Position numbers and translations under genes: made by a program
NCBI GenBank assembly: GCA_041918155.1
Contig: JAYRWH010000040.1
Location: 1-64,000, forward strand
Direction: 5' to 3'
From: UBA668 sp041918155
GTDB lineage: Bacteria; Actinomycetota; Acidimicrobiia; Acidimicrobiales; Ilumatobacteraceae
Length of the DNA: 64,000 bases
In this document: in pieces, positions 49,073 to 58,493 of the stretch
Position numbering within the stretch: position 1 is the first letter of the stretch
How the letters are laid out: each line of letters opens with the position of its first letter
Notes under the pieces: generated by a model
Database searches by the model: none
Told to the model about the DNA's origin: nothing
The model's input: the letters and a program-made list of their open reading frames with translations, nothing else

Positions 49073-50561
49073 CCGCCTGCGCTCCCGGCCCGACTTCGCC
49101 GCCGCCGCGGGTTGGGTACTCGGCTACCTCGCAATCACCGCGACCGGTCAGGGCTTCGACACGGGCTACCTCGACTACGGGTGGCAGATCGTGCCCTGGT
49201 CGGTGCTCTCGCGCGACCCGTTCGCCAGCGTCTGGTACCTGCACATCCAGCCCCCGTTGTGGAACCTCACTCTGGGGCTCGCCGCCAAGATCTCGCCGTT
49301 CAGCGATTCGCTCACCCTGCGTGGGCTGCAATTCGTGATCGGGGTGCTGTTGGTGATCGTGGTGGCGCGAGTCGTTCGCGCCATGGGAGTCTCGCCACTG
49401 GCCACCTTCGTGCTCACGCTCCTGGTGACGCTCAACCCCGAGGTACTACACAACGCATTCGAGCCCACCTACGAGCTGGCGGTGGCGCTCCTGCTCGCCC
49501 TCGTCGTACGCACGGCCCAACGGGCGGTCGCCCAGCGGCGGGGCATCGACTACGTGTGGTTCAGCGCCGCTGTCACCGCGGTGGTGCTCACGCGCAGCCT
49601 CTATCACCCCCTGGTCGCACCGGTCATGCTGGTCGCGCTGGGCTGGGTGCTGCGACGCACGCTCACCCGGCGCCATGTGCTGCTCGCCGCGGCGATCCCC
49701 ACCGTGCTCGTGGGTGGCTGGCTGCTGAAGAACCAGATCGTCTTCGGCGATGCCACGACTTCCAGCTGGGTAGGGATGAACCTGCAACGCTCGACGATTC
49801 CCATCCTTGACCGCGCCGAGTTGGAGCGGATGCACGATGCGGGTGAGATCAGCGACATCGCAATGATCGGGCCGTTCGGTAACTACGGCCTCTACCGCGA
49901 CTCGATGCCACCGTGCACCCCGGCCCATCACCACGACGCGGTCACGCTCGAGGGTCATCTCGATCCACAGGGCGTGATCATCCCCAACTTCAACTACGAA
50001 TGCTTCCTGCCGGTGTACGAGCAGGCCGGCCGCGACTTCTGGGAAGTCGCCCGCGAACACCCCGGTGTCTGGGTGGAGGGCCGCGTCTTCTCGCTGCGGA
50101 TGACGTTCACCACGTCGTCGCGCCCAGTGGCTTCGGAATCGGTGGTGATGCGCTGGCTCGACGAGGTGTACCACCTGTTGCGCCTCGACGTCCGGACCGG
50201 CATCTCCACGATGGACTGGGGAACCCCGTTGTACGGCGCGTTCAATCTCACCGTGCGCTTCTCGTTGTTGGTCGTCGCGCTGTACGTACTCCTTGCGCTG
50301 TACGCGCTCATCGCCCTCGGCCGTCGCGTGCTGCGTCGCGCCGGGCGCCCGAGCGATCCGGTCCACCAAGCAACCTATGCGCTGGTGGGTTTCCTCGGGG
50401 GGCTCACGGTGGCGGTCGGTGCGATCGGCGAACTCGGCGAGCAGGCACGGTTCCGGGCGATGACCGACCCGATCGTGCTCGCGATCGGCGTCGTGCTCGC
50501 CACCCGCCTGCTGCGGCGGTGGCTCGGCCGACCAGCGGCCCAGCCCGAGGCGCAGGCATGA
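49062..50561 (+). CDS. GT-C-like membrane glycosyltransferase
   Basis: The 499-aa membrane protein has roughly ten helices. The first external loop reads DTGYLDYGWQ, giving candidate catalytic acids, and WYLHIQPPLWN resembles the second external block of GT39-like enzymes. An external region at about 255-345 contains two Cys (PPCTP and YECFLP) that might pair. GTG 49062 lies inside the end of the acyltransferase gene and its own end overlaps the next acyltransferase by 4 nt, so three genes form a coupled unit. Probably glycosylates the same polymer that the neighbours acylate. Confidence 0.72.
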   Translation: MFRDRLRSRPDFAAAAGWVLGYLAITATGQGFDTGYLDYGWQIVPWSVLSRDPFASVWYLHIQPPLWNLTLGLAAKISPFSDSLTLRGLQFVIGVLLVIVVARVVRAMGVSPLATFVLTLLVTLNPEVLHNAFEPTYELAVALLLALVVRTAQRAVAQRRGIDYVWFSAAVTAVVLTRSLYHPLVAPVMLVALGWVLRRTLTRRHVLLAAAIPTVLVGGWLLKNQIVFGDATTSSWVGMNLQRSTIPILDRAELERMHDAGEISDIAMIGPFGNYGLYRDSMPPCTPAHHHDAVTLEGHLDPQGVIIPNFNYECFLPVYEQAGRDFWEVAREHPGVWVEGRVFSLRMTFTTSSRPVASESVVMRWLDEVYHLLRLDVRTGISTMDWGTPLYGAFNLTVRFSLLVVALYVLLALYALIALGRRVLRRAGRPSDPVHQATYALVGFLGGLTVAVGAIGELGEQARFRAMTDPIVLAIGVVLATRLLRRWLGRPAAQPEAQA

Positions 50562-51595
50562 GCGCGCCGACCGGTGAGGCGCCCATCGCCCCACCGCTGA
50601 AGACCTACACCGGAGCCCTCGACGGGCTACGCGGCTACGCGGCCATCATCGTCGTGATGGTGCACGCGCGCGTCTCCTGGATGCAGGGTGGCACGGCGAT
50701 CATCAGCACGTTCTTCCCCCTCTCGGGCTTCCTCATCACCCGCAACCTGATGCGCGAGATCGAGCGCAGCCGCACCATCGATTTCAGCCGCTTCTGGTGG
50801 CGACGCGTCCGACGGCTTCTGCCCGCCTCCGCGATCGGGGTCGCCGTGGCAACCTCGGCAGAGATCTACAAGGACCTCCCGATACGAGCGATCGACACGA
50901 TCTCGTCGCTCACCGGCTGGAAGAACTGGCAGATAATCTACTCGCCCAACATCGCCGACCCGGCGATGAGCGTGTGGTGGTCGCTGGCAATCGAGGAGCA
51001 GTACTACCTCGTCTACCCCAGTCTGCTGCTGCTGTTGGTGTTGCTCGCCCGCAGGCGCGGGGCGACCATCGCGCTCTGGCTGATCGCCACTTCGTCGCTG
51101 CTCTACGTGCTGTGGGGCTATCACACCCGCAACCCGGTGACGATCCACGAGGTGTACCACGGCACCCATGGCCGTCTCTGGGAGATTCTCGCGGGCTGCC
51201 TCCTCGCGCTCCACGGCAAGCTGCCCGACCGGTTGCGGGTCAACCCGCTCTGGGCGTTCGCGCTCATCGTCATTTGCCAGACGAGCTGGTTGCTGCGCGA
51301 CGACGTGTGGTTCGAGCCACCGCTGCGCATTTTCCTCACGATCATCGGCACCGTCTGGCTCATCGACGGGGTGTGCCACGGCCCGCCGACGGTCACCGCC
51401 CGCCTGCTCGGCTCCTGGCCGTTTCGCCCGCTCGGCCTGATCAGCTACGAGATCTACATGCTGCACACGTCGGTGTTGCTCCTGCTGCCCCACCTCGGCG
51501 GCATCCGCCTGTTCACGGTCACCGGGGCCTTCCTGCTCTCGGCCGCAGTCGGCTGGCTCGTACACCTCATCGTGACACCGTTGCGCGAGTCCTGA
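50558..51595 (+). CDS. Acyltransferase 3 family protein without SGNH domain
   Basis: The 345-aa protein is an acyltransferase-3 membrane enzyme of minimal size. YTGALDGLRGYAAIIVVMVHARVS carries the active-site His in helix 1. FFPLSGFLITRNLM, RRVRRLLPAS, SLAIEEQYYLVYP and SYEIYMLHTSVLL are the ordered family blocks. No soluble domain follows, unlike its two larger relatives in the locus. It would acylate a glycan or lipid-linked sugar directly. Its ATG overlaps the GT-C stop (ATGA). The minus-strand GT-C gene converges with it after 11 bp. Confidence 0.9.
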   Translation: MSAPTGEAPIAPPLKTYTGALDGLRGYAAIIVVMVHARVSWMQGGTAIISTFFPLSGFLITRNLMREIERSRTIDFSRFWWRRVRRLLPASAIGVAVATSAEIYKDLPIRAIDTISSLTGWKNWQIIYSPNIADPAMSVWWSLAIEEQYYLVYPSLLLLLVLLARRRGATIALWLIATSSLLYVLWGYHTRNPVTIHEVYHGTHGRLWEILAGCLLALHGKLPDRLRVNPLWAFALIVICQTSWLLRDDVWFEPPLRIFLTIIGTVWLIDGVCHGPPTVTARLLGSWPFRPLGLISYEIYMLHTSVLLLLPHLGGIRLFTVTGAFLLSAAVGWLVHLIVTPLRES

Positions 51596-51606
51596 GCGGC
51601 CGCCGG

Positions 51607-53160
51607 CTAGCAACCCTCGCCCATGGGCGTGTAGCGCACCACCTCGCCGAAGTGTTGCTCGGTGAGCACCCCGTCGGCCACCATCGTGGCGAACTCGTCG
51701 CTCAGCGACTTGTCGGCGAAGGGTCCACCGGAAACCACGATCACCCCGGAGTGCTCGGCGAGCAGGCACGGCAGCCGGCGAAGTTCCGCCTTCTGGTCGA
51801 CGGGCTCCTCGGTGAGCAGGCGCACCGCCCGCGGCAGGTACGCCGCAGGAACCCCGGTGTGCCACCACACCGCATCGGCGTCGTCACCGACCACGAGCGC
51901 CGCGTCGCCGACGGCCTCGACCAGGTCGGCACGCACCCGCGGAGTGGACTGGGGCTCGAGCTTCCACGGCTCGGCCGCCGAGGCCACCCACAGGATCACG
52001 GCCGCGAGGAGCAGACGCCCGTCGATGCGCTCGCACGCGGCCCACACCAGCCCGGTGAGCGTGAGGATCCCGGCGGGCAGCAGCAACCGGTTGTCCGGGG
52101 CGACGAGCGAGTCGAACAGCAACATGCCGACGAGCAACGCCCCGGTGAGCACACCGGCCATCGCCAGCGTGATCTGGATCGGCCTCGGCAACCACTCGCG
52201 GCCGGCGGCAATGGCGACCATCGCGACAAGGACCCCCACGCTCCACGCGACGGCGAGCACGAAGCCCCACCACACGGGCCAGCGCCCCGAATAGAACAGC
52301 GACAACGACCCGCCGTGGCGGTTCGACACCCACCCGACGATCGAGTGCAGCGCCATCCTCAGGTCCGCGCCCTTGATCTCACGCAGGCCCACGCGATGGC
52401 CGCTGCCGACGGCCGATGCCCACGCCACGTTCACCACCACCGGGCTGACCGAGCCGGCGATCCAGCCCCACGAGCGTCGCCAACCACGGTCGCGCCACAG
52501 CAGGATCGCAGGCACGAGCACCACCGGCAGGCCGACGAAGCGGGCACAACCGGCGAGGCCACCGAGCACCACGGCGAGCGGCAGCCGGCGCGGGCCGCCC
52601 ACCACCAGCACCGCCGCGAGGCTCACGAGCACGGCGCAGAACACCGGCTCCGAGAGGCCGCCGCGCAGCACGTACTGGTAGATCGGCATGAGGGGCACAC
52701 CCAGTGCGAACACGCCCGCCGCGGCGAGGTGCCAGCGTGTGGAACCGCCCCCCATTGCCCGACGGCGCACCACGGCGTGCACCATCGCGGCAGACATCAC
52801 CGCGCTACCGGCGATGGCCACGAGGATCAGCGCCCGGCGAGCGCTGGTGAACCAGGCCACTGCGCCCGTCAGCACGGTGAAGCCGGCGGGGAAGTCGGTG
52901 AACGGCACCCGCCCACCGCGGCCGACGAAGTCGGCCGACGAGAACTGACTGAACGACGGCACGAGCGTGGTCGTCAGGCCGTGCCCGTGGGCGAAGCTGT
53001 CGGCTCCGGCGACGTAGGAGGCGGCGTCGAAGAACTGAGCCGGCCCGTGCCAGGCCAAGACCACACCGAGGACCGTCGTCGCCAGGCCCGCCGCTACCGC
53101 GAGACCGTGCCCGCCGAGCCAGGCCCGCAGACGCCCGACCCAACGTCGCGGAGGATTCAC
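51607..53160 (-). CDS. GT-C-like membrane glycosyltransferase, paralogue of the gene at 45479
   Basis: The 517-aa protein has about ten hydrophobic segments and a soluble C-terminal region. FFDAASYVAGADSFAHGHG carries the candidate catalytic Asp, and PFTDFPAGFTVLTGA and GVPAAYLP match the paralogue at 45479. GTG 53160 overlaps the stop of the small SGNH-like gene by 4 nt. The two paralogues lie on opposite strands around the acyltransferase block, as if by inverted duplication. The substrate is unknown. Confidence 0.72.
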   Translation of the reverse strand: MNPPRRWVGRLRAWLGGHGLAVAAGLATTVLGVVLAWHGPAQFFDAASYVAGADSFAHGHGLTTTLVPSFSQFSSADFVGRGGRVPFTDFPAGFTVLTGAVAWFTSARRALILVAIAGSAVMSAAMVHAVVRRRAMGGGSTRWHLAAAGVFALGVPLMPIYQYVLRGGLSEPVFCAVLVSLAAVLVVGGPRRLPLAVVLGGLAGCARFVGLPVVLVPAILLWRDRGWRRSWGWIAGSVSPVVVNVAWASAVGSGHRVGLREIKGADLRMALHSIVGWVSNRHGGSLSLFYSGRWPVWWGFVLAVAWSVGVLVAMVAIAAGREWLPRPIQITLAMAGVLTGALLVGMLLFDSLVAPDNRLLLPAGILTLTGLVWAACERIDGRLLLAAVILWVASAAEPWKLEPQSTPRVRADLVEAVGDAALVVGDDADAVWWHTGVPAAYLPRAVRLLTEEPVDQKAELRRLPCLLAEHSGVIVVSGGPFADKSLSDEFATMVADGVLTEQHFGEVVRYTPMGEGC

Positions 53161-53744
53161 TTCACCGACTCGACGACGAGGCGGGCGAAGCGCTCGCGTC
53201 CGGCGGGCGTGAGCTGGCCTCGATCGAGCACCCGCACCGTTCCATCCGCGGTGCACTGGCCGAGCCCCGGCCGGTCTTCACCGGCGCCCGGAGTGTCCCA
53301 CCACCGGCACGGTTCGTAGTCGGACCCGGTGAACAAGGGCGCAGCGGGGCGCACGTTGGAGCCCATCGGGCGCATCCCACCCTCGGGGCGCACCGGTTGC
53401 TCAACACGTGGGGCACCCCAGTCAGAGTCGCAACGCGACCAGTCGGCGAACGACAACACCACCTTCGGTGCGTCGTGGAGGTGGGCCGCGACGTCGGCGC
53501 AATCGGTCGAGTCGATCTCGAGCACCTCGGGCAACATGCCCTCCTGGCGCAGGCGGCGCAGCAGCTCGTCGCGCGCCTGCGTCACCGCACCGTCGCCGAT
53601 CACCACGACGTCGACCGAGTCGCCACCGGTGGCGGGCACGCCCCACACGAGCCAGGCGGCGGCGAGCACCACGACCACGCCCACCGCAGGCCACAGCCAG
53701 GCGCGGCGGTCAGCGGGGGCGACGGGGGCGGAGGCGTCGGACAT
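53157..53744 (-). CDS. Single-pass membrane protein with degenerate SGNH fold
   Basis: The 195-aa protein has one membrane helix (about residues 16-35) followed by an external domain. VVVIGDGAVTQARDEL near 47 looks like SGNH block I, with Gly in place of the catalytic Ser. VVLSFADWSRC near 95 resembles block III. VLDRGQLTPAGRERFA near 175 resembles block V, with Gln for the catalytic His. It is therefore probably a binding or scaffold version of an acyl-transferring SGNH protein. It is coupled to the downstream GT-C gene by a GTGA overlap. The relationship to SGNH is my reading of motifs and not certain. Confidence 0.6.
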   Translation of the reverse strand: MSDASAPVAPADRRAWLWPAVGVVVVLAAAWLVWGVPATGGDSVDVVVIGDGAVTQARDELLRRLRQEGMLPEVLEIDSTDCADVAAHLHDAPKVVLSFADWSRCDSDWGAPRVEQPVRPEGGMRPMGSNVRPAAPLFTGSDYEPCRWWDTPGAGEDRPGLGQCTADGTVRVLDRGQLTPAGRERFARLVVESVK

Positions 53745-53753
53745 CAGCCCGCT

Positions 53754-53759
53754 ACGGTA
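53754..53759 (-). promoter_or_regulatory. -10 hexamer TACCGT for the degenerate SGNH gene
   Basis: TACCGT on the minus strand lies 9 nt before the ATG at 53744. Confidence 0.45.
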
Positions 53760-53814
53760 ACCGACCCGCCCGAGGCGGACACCGCCGGGAGGGGCGCCAC
53801 GTGACGGTGCCGCC

Positions 53815-53820
53815 TACACT
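53815..53820 (+). promoter_or_regulatory. -10 hexamer TACACT for the double GT-C gene
   Basis: TACACT lies 9 nt before the GTG at 53830. Confidence 0.45.
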
Positions 53821-53829
53821 CCAACGTTC

Positions 53830-56800
53830 GTGAGCACCCGGCAGACGCCCTCCGCCCGCGTCGCCGCGGTTGCGGCCGCGATCGTGACGTTCGGCGTGGT
53901 CGAGCGCCAGGCGGGGGTCGGTCACTCGTCACTCGTGCTCGCCATCGGAGCGCTCCTCACCCTGTGGTGCGTGGTGGGCGTCGTGCGCCGCTGGTTCACC
54001 CGCTCGATCGCAGCGCCAGGCCTCGTCGAAGTCGCCGCGATCGGTGCCGCGGTCTTCTCCCTGCCCGTCAGCCGGGTGGTGCTGCACCAGTACGACGAGC
54101 GCGCAGTGAACCTCGGCCACGTCATCTACCAGGGCCCCCTGTTCGCACCGCTGCTGTGGACCGCGCTGGTGTCGGTCGCTCTGGCCGTCGCCACCGCGGT
54201 GTTCGTGGTCGGGCCGATCCTGCACACCCTCGGGGTGCCGAACGGGCTGTTGCGCCGCCGCGCCCTGTACGCCGCGGTCACCGCCGCCTCGTTCGCGTGG
54301 CGCGTGTACGCGCTCTTGCGCATCGCCCCGGCACGCACCGACGGTGGCGACCCGCTCTACTACCACACCCAGGCGAACACGGTCGCCCGCGGCCTCGGCT
54401 TCATCGAGCCGCTCAACTGGATCGCCCACGGCAAGCAAGTGGCCACCGCCGTCCACGGCCCCGGCTACACCGTCTACCTGTCGCTGTTCTCCCGCCTCGG
54501 CGCATCGACATGGTTCGACCACCGAATGGCCTCGTCGTTGATCGGCAGCGCGTCGGTGCTGCTCGCGATCGTCATCACCCGCCGCCTCGCCGGTACGACC
54601 GCGGCACTCATCGCCGGCACGTTCGCGACGTTCTACCCCAACCTGTGGACGATCGACGGGGTGCTGTTCCCCGAGGGCCTGTTCATCTTCTGCTGCGGCC
54701 TGGCGATCCTGTTCGCCTACCGCTGGGCGGATCACCACCGGCGCACCGATGCGGCGGGACTCGGGCTCGCGGTCGGCGCGGCCGCGCTCACCCGCGGCGA
54801 AGGCATCTTCCTCATCGGCCTGCTGTGCATCCCGCTCGTGTGGATGGCCCGCGCCGCGTTGTCGCGCCGCGAGCAGCTCGCCGCCTACGGGCTGATGCTG
54901 CTGGGCTGCCTCGTGTTCGTCGGCCCGTGGACCGTGCGCAACATGAGCACGTTCGACACATTCGTGCCGCTCTCCACGAACGGCAACGAGCTGCACGTGT
55001 ACTCGAACTGCGACGACACGTACAACGGCAAGTTCCTCGGCTTCTGGATGTTCCAGTGCCAGGTGCGCCTGCGCGACCCCGACGGCGACGGCGTGGTGAA
55101 TTTCGAGCCGGCCGGCGACGAGGCACAGAAGGCGAAGTACTGGCAGCAGGTCGGCTTCGACTACGCGAAGGATCACGCCGGGCAGTTGCCCAAGGTGGTG
55201 CTCGCCCGCATCGGCCGCCAGTGGGAGCTGTTCCGTCCATTGCAGAACGCCGAGTTCGCCCCGATCGAGGGCCGCGACGCCGACTGGGCGCGCCTCGCGC
55301 TCGTCTTCTATTACCCCCTCGCCGGGCTCTCGCTCGTCGGAGTGCGGCGCCTGCGACGGCGCAAGGTGTCGGTGCTGCCGCTCGCGGTGCAGTTCCTCGC
55401 GGTCACCATCACCGCCGCGTACGCGTACGGGACGATCCGCTTCCGCGCCCCGGCCGAGCTGGCGCTGTGCATCCTCGCCGCGATCGGGCTCGCCCCGTGG
55501 GCCGCGCGGGCGGTCTCGTGGCTGGGCGCCAGGGTGCGGCGCGGCCACGCCGACATGCCGGCCGACCCACGGCGGAAGTGGCTGCGGTGGTGGCCCGCCG
55601 CGGTGGTTGCGGCAGTCGTCATCGCGGCAGCACGCGGCCTCTACCTCGCCCCGGGCGCGCCGATGGAAGAGGGCTTCATGCTCGTCTTCCCCGAGCGGAT
55701 GCTGAAGGGCGACATCCCCAACGTCGACTTCCTGCACCTCTACGGCCCGGCCTCGCTGCACCTCCTCGCCGGCGTCTACTGGCTGTTCGGCACGACGGTG
55801 AACGTCGCCCGCACCGTCGGCCTCGCCTACAACGTCGCGATCATCGTCGCGCTGATGGCGCTCGCCCGGCCGTGGGGGCGCACGGCCACCGCTGCCACCG
55901 GCGTCATGGGCGCTCTGGTGGTGCTGTCACCGATCGGGCTCAACCCGCTCGCGTGGCACGGGGCGATCGCCCTCGCGCTCTGGAGCCTCGTTGTCGCGTT
56001 CCGTGGCGGCCGACGTTCGGCGTTGTCGTCGGCCCTGCTCGTGGGCCTCGCGCTGAGCTTTCGCCCCGACCTCGTGTTCGCCATCGGTGCCGCCCACGGT
56101 GTGCGCTGGTGGCTGCGTGGCAAGTCGCGCGAACGGTGGCGCCAGGCCGCGCTCGGCCTCGCCATCGGCATGGTGCCGACGATCGTGCACGTGTTCGTCG
56201 CCGGCCCGGCGGCGTACTGGCGCGGGGCCGTCATCGAGCCGGTGTTCACCTTGCGCGGCGGGCGCACTCTGCCGCGGCCGCCGTCGCTGCACCAGCTCGA
56301 CGGTGCGCTGCAGGTGATCGGCGAACGCCCCGCCCCGTGGTGGCCGTTACCCGCTCCTGATGCACCATTGCAGCTCTTCGTTTGGTTCTTCCTCCTGCCC
56401 GTGGCCGGTGTCGGCTTCCTCGTGCTCGCTGTGCGTTGGTGGCGGCGCTCGCGCTCGCCGCGCCACCTGGCGATGGTGGCCGTGGCGACGTTCTCCGTCG
56501 GCCTGCTCACCCAGGCCCTGCAACGGCCCGACTCGGCGCACCTGTTGTGGGGCAGCGTGGTGACGTTCCCGATGGCGTGCTGCTGGCTCGCCGAGTGGTG
56601 GAGCCTGCGCACCGGCACGGGCACACGCGCCGGGCGGATGGCGATGATCATGACCCCACTGGCAGTGCTGCTCGTGGTGCTGCCGTTCTACACGTTGCGC
56701 ACGTACACCCAGCACGTGCGCCAATCGCTCGGCGCCTCCCACGGCGGCCTGCCCCCGGGCCTGCCGGTGGTGCGCGGCGATCGCGAGTACCGGCTCGGCG

Positions 56801-57315
56801 ACGTGCGCGCGTGGAAGGCCTCCCAGCAGGCCGTCGACGACCTCTCGCGGCTGGCAGAGCCGGGCGAGCGCCTGCTGATCGGCCCGGTCGACCTGCGCCA
56901 GACCACGTACAGCGACGTGTTCTTCTACTTCCTGTTCCCCGAGCTCACCCCGGCGACCCCTTACATCGAGATGGACCCGGGGCTGGCCAACCTCGCCGGC
57001 TCGGGCCTCGACCACGACGTGGCCAGCGCCGACTGGCTGATCCTCGACCGCCTGTGGTCGGGGTGGGTGGAACCGAACGACTCGATCGTGTTCGGCCCCG
57101 ACACGCCCAACGTCGTGGTGGAGGAGCAGTTCTGCCTCGTCGGCAGCTACGAGCACGACCTCGTACGGCTGTACCACAAGTGCGCCGGAGGTGGCGCTCC
57201 TGGCCCCTACGAGGGCCCCTACGAGCCCGAGTGGGACTACGCCGCCCAGGTGCACGTCCCGATCCCGCCACGCAGCGACGGTACCTACCCGCCCGGCTCT
57301 CCCGCCGCGCCCTGA
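53830..57315 (+). CDS. Large protein fusing two GT-C membrane modules
   Basis: The 1161-aa protein contains two complete GT-C-like modules. Module 1 (to about residue 575) is GT39/ArnT-like: GGDPLYYHTQANTVARG carries the acidic first-loop motif, HGPGYTVYLS follows, and an external loop has NCDDTYNGKFLGFW. The gene at 60953 is a paralogue of this half. Module 2 (about 580-1161) starts with a new first helix and EEGFMLVFPERMLKGDIPNVDFLHLYGPAS, a different GT-C subfamily, and ends in a soluble Gly/Pro-rich tail. There is no frameshift at the junction, so the fusion looks real. It might add two sugars in sequence or bind and transfer at separate sites. Confidence 0.78.
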   Translation: MSTRQTPSARVAAVAAAIVTFGVVERQAGVGHSSLVLAIGALLTLWCVVGVVRRWFTRSIAAPGLVEVAAIGAAVFSLPVSRVVLHQYDERAVNLGHVIYQGPLFAPLLWTALVSVALAVATAVFVVGPILHTLGVPNGLLRRRALYAAVTAASFAWRVYALLRIAPARTDGGDPLYYHTQANTVARGLGFIEPLNWIAHGKQVATAVHGPGYTVYLSLFSRLGASTWFDHRMASSLIGSASVLLAIVITRRLAGTTAALIAGTFATFYPNLWTIDGVLFPEGLFIFCCGLAILFAYRWADHHRRTDAAGLGLAVGAAALTRGEGIFLIGLLCIPLVWMARAALSRREQLAAYGLMLLGCLVFVGPWTVRNMSTFDTFVPLSTNGNELHVYSNCDDTYNGKFLGFWMFQCQVRLRDPDGDGVVNFEPAGDEAQKAKYWQQVGFDYAKDHAGQLPKVVLARIGRQWELFRPLQNAEFAPIEGRDADWARLALVFYYPLAGLSLVGVRRLRRRKVSVLPLAVQFLAVTITAAYAYGTIRFRAPAELALCILAAIGLAPWAARAVSWLGARVRRGHADMPADPRRKWLRWWPAAVVAAVVIAAARGLYLAPGAPMEEGFMLVFPERMLKGDIPNVDFLHLYGPASLHLLAGVYWLFGTTVNVARTVGLAYNVAIIVALMALARPWGRTATAATGVMGALVVLSPIGLNPLAWHGAIALALWSLVVAFRGGRRSALSSALLVGLALSFRPDLVFAIGAAHGVRWWLRGKSRERWRQAALGLAIGMVPTIVHVFVAGPAAYWRGAVIEPVFTLRGGRTLPRPPSLHQLDGALQVIGERPAPWWPLPAPDAPLQLFVWFFLLPVAGVGFLVLAVRWWRRSRSPRHLAMVAVATFSVGLLTQALQRPDSAHLLWGSVVTFPMACCWLAEWWSLRTGTGTRAGRMAMIMTPLAVLLVVLPFYTLRTYTQHVRQSLGASHGGLPPGLPVVRGDREYRLGDVRAWKASQQAVDDLSRLAEPGERLLIGPVDLRQTTYSDVFFYFLFPELTPATPYIEMDPGLANLAGSGLDHDVASADWLILDRLWSGWVEPNDSIVFGPDTPNVVVEEQFCLVGSYEHDLVRLYHKCAGGGAPGPYEGPYEPEWDYAAQVHVPIPPRSDGTYPPGSPAAP

Positions 57316-57322
57316 GCGGTGC

Positions 57323-58489
57323 TCAGGAAGCGGCGCGGTGCTTCGCGCGTGCCTGGCGCAGCACCACCTCGAGGTGGCGCTCGGCGGCGCGGTCCCAGCT
57401 CAGCGAGGCGGCGTACTCCAGCGCGCCACGCCGCAGCTTCTCCAGCTGCTCGGGATCGCGCAACAGGGTGACAAAGGACGACGCGAACTCGTCGCCGCGG
57501 TCCACGAGCAGGCCCGACTGGCCCTCACGAACCGCGTCGGTGTGGCCGACGATGCGGGTGGCGACCGATGGTGTGCCGCACGCCGCGGCCTCGGTGATCA
57601 CCATGCCCCAGCCCTCGGACTGCGACGCGGTCGCGAACAGCCACGCCCGCTGGTAGGCCTCGACGAGCGCATCGTCGTCGACCCGGCCGCGCAGGGTGCA
57701 CCATTCGCCCGCGCCGAGCGCGGCGATGCCCTGTTCGAGCTGACCGCGGTCGGGCCCGTCGCCCACGATCTCCAGCCGTAGGTCGGGGATCTCGCGGCGC
57801 GCCGCGGCCACGGCCTCCACGATCGTGAGATGGCGCTTCATCAACGCGAGCCGGCCGACGGCGACCACGAGCGGGGTGGGCGAGCGCCGGGCCGGGTCGG
57901 GGCGGAACATCGCTGACAGGCCGGGTTCGATCACATCGATGCCCTCCCGGCGGAAGCCGAGCTCGACAAGTTCCTCGCGGCCTGACTCGGCGAGCGTCAC
58001 CACCGGGTGGTGGCGGTACAGCCGCGGGGCGATGCGCGACTCGGTGAAGTGGCCGGCGAGTGCGATCGGGCGGGGGAAGTACTCGTGCCACATCTTGCCG
58101 TGCACATGGTGCAGCCAGGTGACGCGGGGCCCGCGGAACCACAACGGGCTGAACCACGGCAGCCCGTTCCAGATGTCGATCACGGCATCGGCGGTGTGGC
58201 GGTCGCGCCACACACCCTCGAATGGGGTGCGCAGCAGCACCCCTGCGCGGCCGCCGTGCTGCACGATGCGATAGCCGTTGCGCTGCAGGGTACGCGGGGT
58301 GTCGAAGGTGGAGGTGCGGTGCACGATGTCGAGCCCCGCGGCCGCCCACCGGCGCAGGATCTCGTCCGCATGCACCTCGGAGCCACCGGCCTCAGGGTCG
58401 TCGAGGTCGCGCCACGCGTAGCTGTGCACGCGGCGCACCCCGAGGGCGCGCAGTTCCTCGACCTGAGCGGCGAGCTCTGCGGACGACAT
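57323..58489 (-). CDS. GT4 family glycosyltransferase
   Basis: The 388-aa protein is a GT-B fold GT4 enzyme. The N-terminal acceptor domain contains DPEAGGSEVHADE. The C-terminal donor domain has VAVGRLALMKRH near residue 213, GDGPDRGQLE, and the E-x7-E motif ASQSEGWGMVITEAAACGTP near 290-310. It is a retaining enzyme using a nucleotide sugar in the cytoplasm, so it probably builds the lipid-linked acceptor that GT-C enzymes extend. It starts 4 nt after dprE2, in the same operon. Confidence 0.9.
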   Translation of the reverse strand: MSSAELAAQVEELRALGVRRVHSYAWRDLDDPEAGGSEVHADEILRRWAAAGLDIVHRTSTFDTPRTLQRNGYRIVQHGGRAGVLLRTPFEGVWRDRHTADAVIDIWNGLPWFSPLWFRGPRVTWLHHVHGKMWHEYFPRPIALAGHFTESRIAPRLYRHHPVVTLAESGREELVELGFRREGIDVIEPGLSAMFRPDPARRSPTPLVVAVGRLALMKRHLTIVEAVAAARREIPDLRLEIVGDGPDRGQLEQGIAALGAGEWCTLRGRVDDDALVEAYQRAWLFATASQSEGWGMVITEAAACGTPSVATRIVGHTDAVREGQSGLLVDRGDEFASSFVTLLRDPEQLEKLRRGALEYAASLSWDRAAERHLEVVLRQARAKHRAAS

Positions 58490-58493
58490 CTGC

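Noticed and set aside
53929..55761. 610-aa minus-strand open frame
   Set aside because: Antisense to the double GT-C gene; Arg/Glu/His-rich and without motifs.
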